The position numbers and the translations under genes were made by a program. This document shows, in pieces, positions 31,663 to 32,848 of a stretch of DNA of 32,848 bases. Source of the stretch: Chloroflexota bacterium (GTDB taxonomy: Bacteria > Chloroflexota > Anaerolineae > B4-G1); the NCBI GenBank assembly GCA_012514315.1, contig JAAZAN010000108.1:1-32848 (forward strand), written 5' to 3'. The notes under the pieces are model-generated. The model did no database searches. It had not been told where the DNA came from and worked only from the letters and a program-made list of their open reading frames with translations. How positions within the stretch are numbered: the first letter of the stretch is position 1; each line of letters begins with the position of its first letter.

Positions 31663-32848
31663 CTAGCAAGGACTGACTGTCAGGTCCTTGACGGCCACGC
31701 TCAACACAACCTCGCCCTCCAGGGCAGGCGCCTCCACATACGTCGACCCGACACCATCATCAGACTCCAGGAACACGCGGACGTGCGTCGGCAGATCTGT
31801 ATGCCCGGTGAGTCGCAACAGGATGGCGTTTTGTTCCGGATCGTAGTCCGCCGCCGCCAACCGCGATGTGCACATTGCACGCTGGTACTGGGCTGCCATG
31901 TCGATGGTCACGAACTGCGGGCTGTGACCGGCAATGCCTTTCGATATCTGAGACAGGGTCGCATCCCACGAATCCGGCCTGATGTCCCGGATGTGGTCCG
32001 TCTCGTGAGTGAATAGCACCGCGAGCGCCAGGCTGTCCAGAGCCCGCAGCAGGTGGCATATGCCGCGCTGCGCTGTAGCCGTCACATCGTTATCGGGTTC
32101 CCATTCGTAGTCAGGCGCACCGCGGATCTCAACAAGCGAGTTGAAGAAGCGCCTGTCGTCGACGTCAATCCAGTCGGCGTAGTAGACAGGCTGCAGCCCT
32201 CGGTCGTCCTTATGGAAGTAGCAGGTTCCAGCATCCTCGTAGAGTCTAAACGGGGCCGCTCTCAGCCACGGGGTGTCTCTGCCAAACACCGATCCAGGCT
32301 GGCTGCAGAGGCCTAGAAACTGCACGTGCCACGTATCGGCGAGGTAACGTGCGCAGTTTCTCCCCATCTCATACCAGTGCGGCAGCGCGTAGGATGAGAC
32401 GGGCAGTGTGGTTTGCGCATACCACGCATCGACTACGGCCACGCGACGGTCCAGTTCGCGATCGGGCCACGGACGGCCGCCGTGATGGTCAAAGTAGATG
32501 AACTCGTCCTGGGCCGAAGTGCGCAACGGCATGCTGATCCGGGCGCTGTCACGATCGCCGGCGCCATCCTTAACTGGCCGACCAAGCGCGTGCGGAAACG
32601 CGCTGGCCGTGCCCCCGAGCAGAAGCCCACGGAGCTGATCGATGGCGCCGTTGGAGAGATTGTGCAGGAACAGCCCGAGCCAGGGGCGAAATCCATTCTG
32701 ATTGGCGATCTCGACCCAGTAGAGCGGGCTCTGGCCCCATGCCTCTCCCAAACCGCAGACGTCGTCCACCCGCATGGCAACGAGAGGCGGAAGGCATCGG
32801 AGCGCGAACGGCTTGCGCGCGGCCCAGACGAGGCTGCGCCAGAGAACA
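31663..32848 (-). CDS. unrecognised protein, 5' end outside window
   Basis: At least 394 residues; the frame stays open to the window edge, so the true start lies beyond 32848. The internal ATG at 32775 is unlikely to be the start, because the residues before it ('LWRSLVWAARKPFALRC', then 'LPPLVAMRVDDVCG') read smoothly into the following region. I do not recognise the family. What can be seen: an early Asp-Asp ('MRVDDVCG') followed by 'YWVEIANQNGFRPWLGLFL', many Trp/Tyr/His residues, a 'LFTHETDHI' motif around three quarters through, and a beta-rich C-terminal ~80 residues ('LLRLTGHTDLPTHVRVFLES'). Those are features of a carbohydrate-active enzyme: a (beta/alpha) barrel of deacetylase-like type plus a beta-sandwich. 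Adjacent NanA-like and YhcH-like genes fit glycan catabolism. No signal peptide can be judged. Confidence 0.6.
   Translation of the reverse strand, partial: VLWRSLVWAARKPFALRCLPPLVAMRVDDVCGLGEAWGQSPLYWVEIANQNGFRPWLGLFLHNLSNGAIDQLRGLLLGGTASAFPHALGRPVKDGAGDRDSARISMPLRTSAQDEFIYFDHHGGRPWPDRELDRRVAVVDAWYAQTTLPVSSYALPHWYEMGRNCARYLADTWHVQFLGLCSQPGSVFGRDTPWLRAAPFRLYEDAGTCYFHKDDRGLQPVYYADWIDVDDRRFFNSLVEIRGAPDYEWEPDNDVTATAQRGICHLLRALDSLALAVLFTHETDHIRDIRPDSWDATLSQISKGIAGHSPQFVTIDMAAQYQRAMCTSRLAAADYDPEQNAILLRLTGHTDLPTHVRVFLESDDGVGSTYVEAPALEGEVVLSVAVKDLTVSPC

Noticed and set aside
1-32848. tRNA, rRNA, CRISPR, prophage or insertion-sequence features
   Set aside because: Reading both strands I found no cloverleaf, array of spaced repeats, transposase or integrase, or terminal inverted repeats; no claim is made beyond what can be seen by eye.

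Overview
The window looks like a chromosomal piece of a moderately GC-rich, probably anaerobic or facultative bacterium. A Chloroflexota (Anaerolineae-like) origin is my best guess. The grounds are a GldA / GldFG-fusion / DUF4340 gliding-type ABC set, a DUF933-type YchF, two tungsten-type aldehyde:ferredoxin oxidoreductase (AOR) homologues and many GTG/TTG starts. This is inference; there is no rRNA or tRNA here to settle it. I see no CRISPR array, phage gene, transposase or tRNA.

Layout. (1) 1-4110, housekeeping: the 3' end of an MFS transporter, a YtxH-like membrane protein, a class I glutamine-amidotransferase-like hydrolase and rplS on the minus strand (with a good promoter and an intrinsic terminator), ychF with its own promoter, and a small FmdB zinc ribbon. 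(2) 4207-9010, a translationally coupled three-gene ABC operon: ATPase, permease fused to a GldG-like domain, and a DUF4340 protein. (3) 9329-13746: an FAD oxidoreductase of the UDP-galactopyranose-mutase-like type, a membrane glycosyltransferase and a class III aminotransferase. (4) 13876-19734, a sugar PTS operon: a perfect sigma-70 promoter with a 20-bp palindromic operator, a GntR/UTRA regulator, mannose-family EIIA and EIIB, an EIIC-EIID fusion, a class I aldolase and a zinc alcohol/polyol dehydrogenase. No EI, HPr or sugar-phosphate kinase is present. (5) 19910-30123, a tightly packed plus-strand operon of about 10 kb: EamA exporter, AOR-1, dihydropyrimidinase/hydantoinase, 16-Cys polyferredoxin, AOR-2, MoaD/ThiS-like protein, TRZ/ATZ-type amidohydrolase, PreA/dihydroorotate-dehydrogenase-like flavoprotein with two 4Fe-4S clusters, and a cyclase/formamidase-family hydrolase. 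(6) 30181-32848, minus strand and convergent: a YhcH/NanQ-like protein, a DapA/NanA-family aldolase and the 5'-truncated piece of an unrecognised protein, together resembling an acidic-sugar catabolic locus.

How the parts fit. The PTS operon should import and phosphorylate a sugar or polyol, oxidise or reduce it, and split a ketose phosphate with the aldolase, under GntR control. Region 5 is the most unusual part. It combines ring-opening amidohydrolases, a PreA-like flavoprotein and two W/Mo bis-pterin enzymes with their own ferredoxin and pterin-dithiolene sulfur carrier. I read it as a candidate ferredoxin-linked, W-dependent pathway for a cyclic ureide or N-heterocycle (pyrimidine, hydantoin, purine-derived or creatinine-like). 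The substrate is not determined by the sequence.
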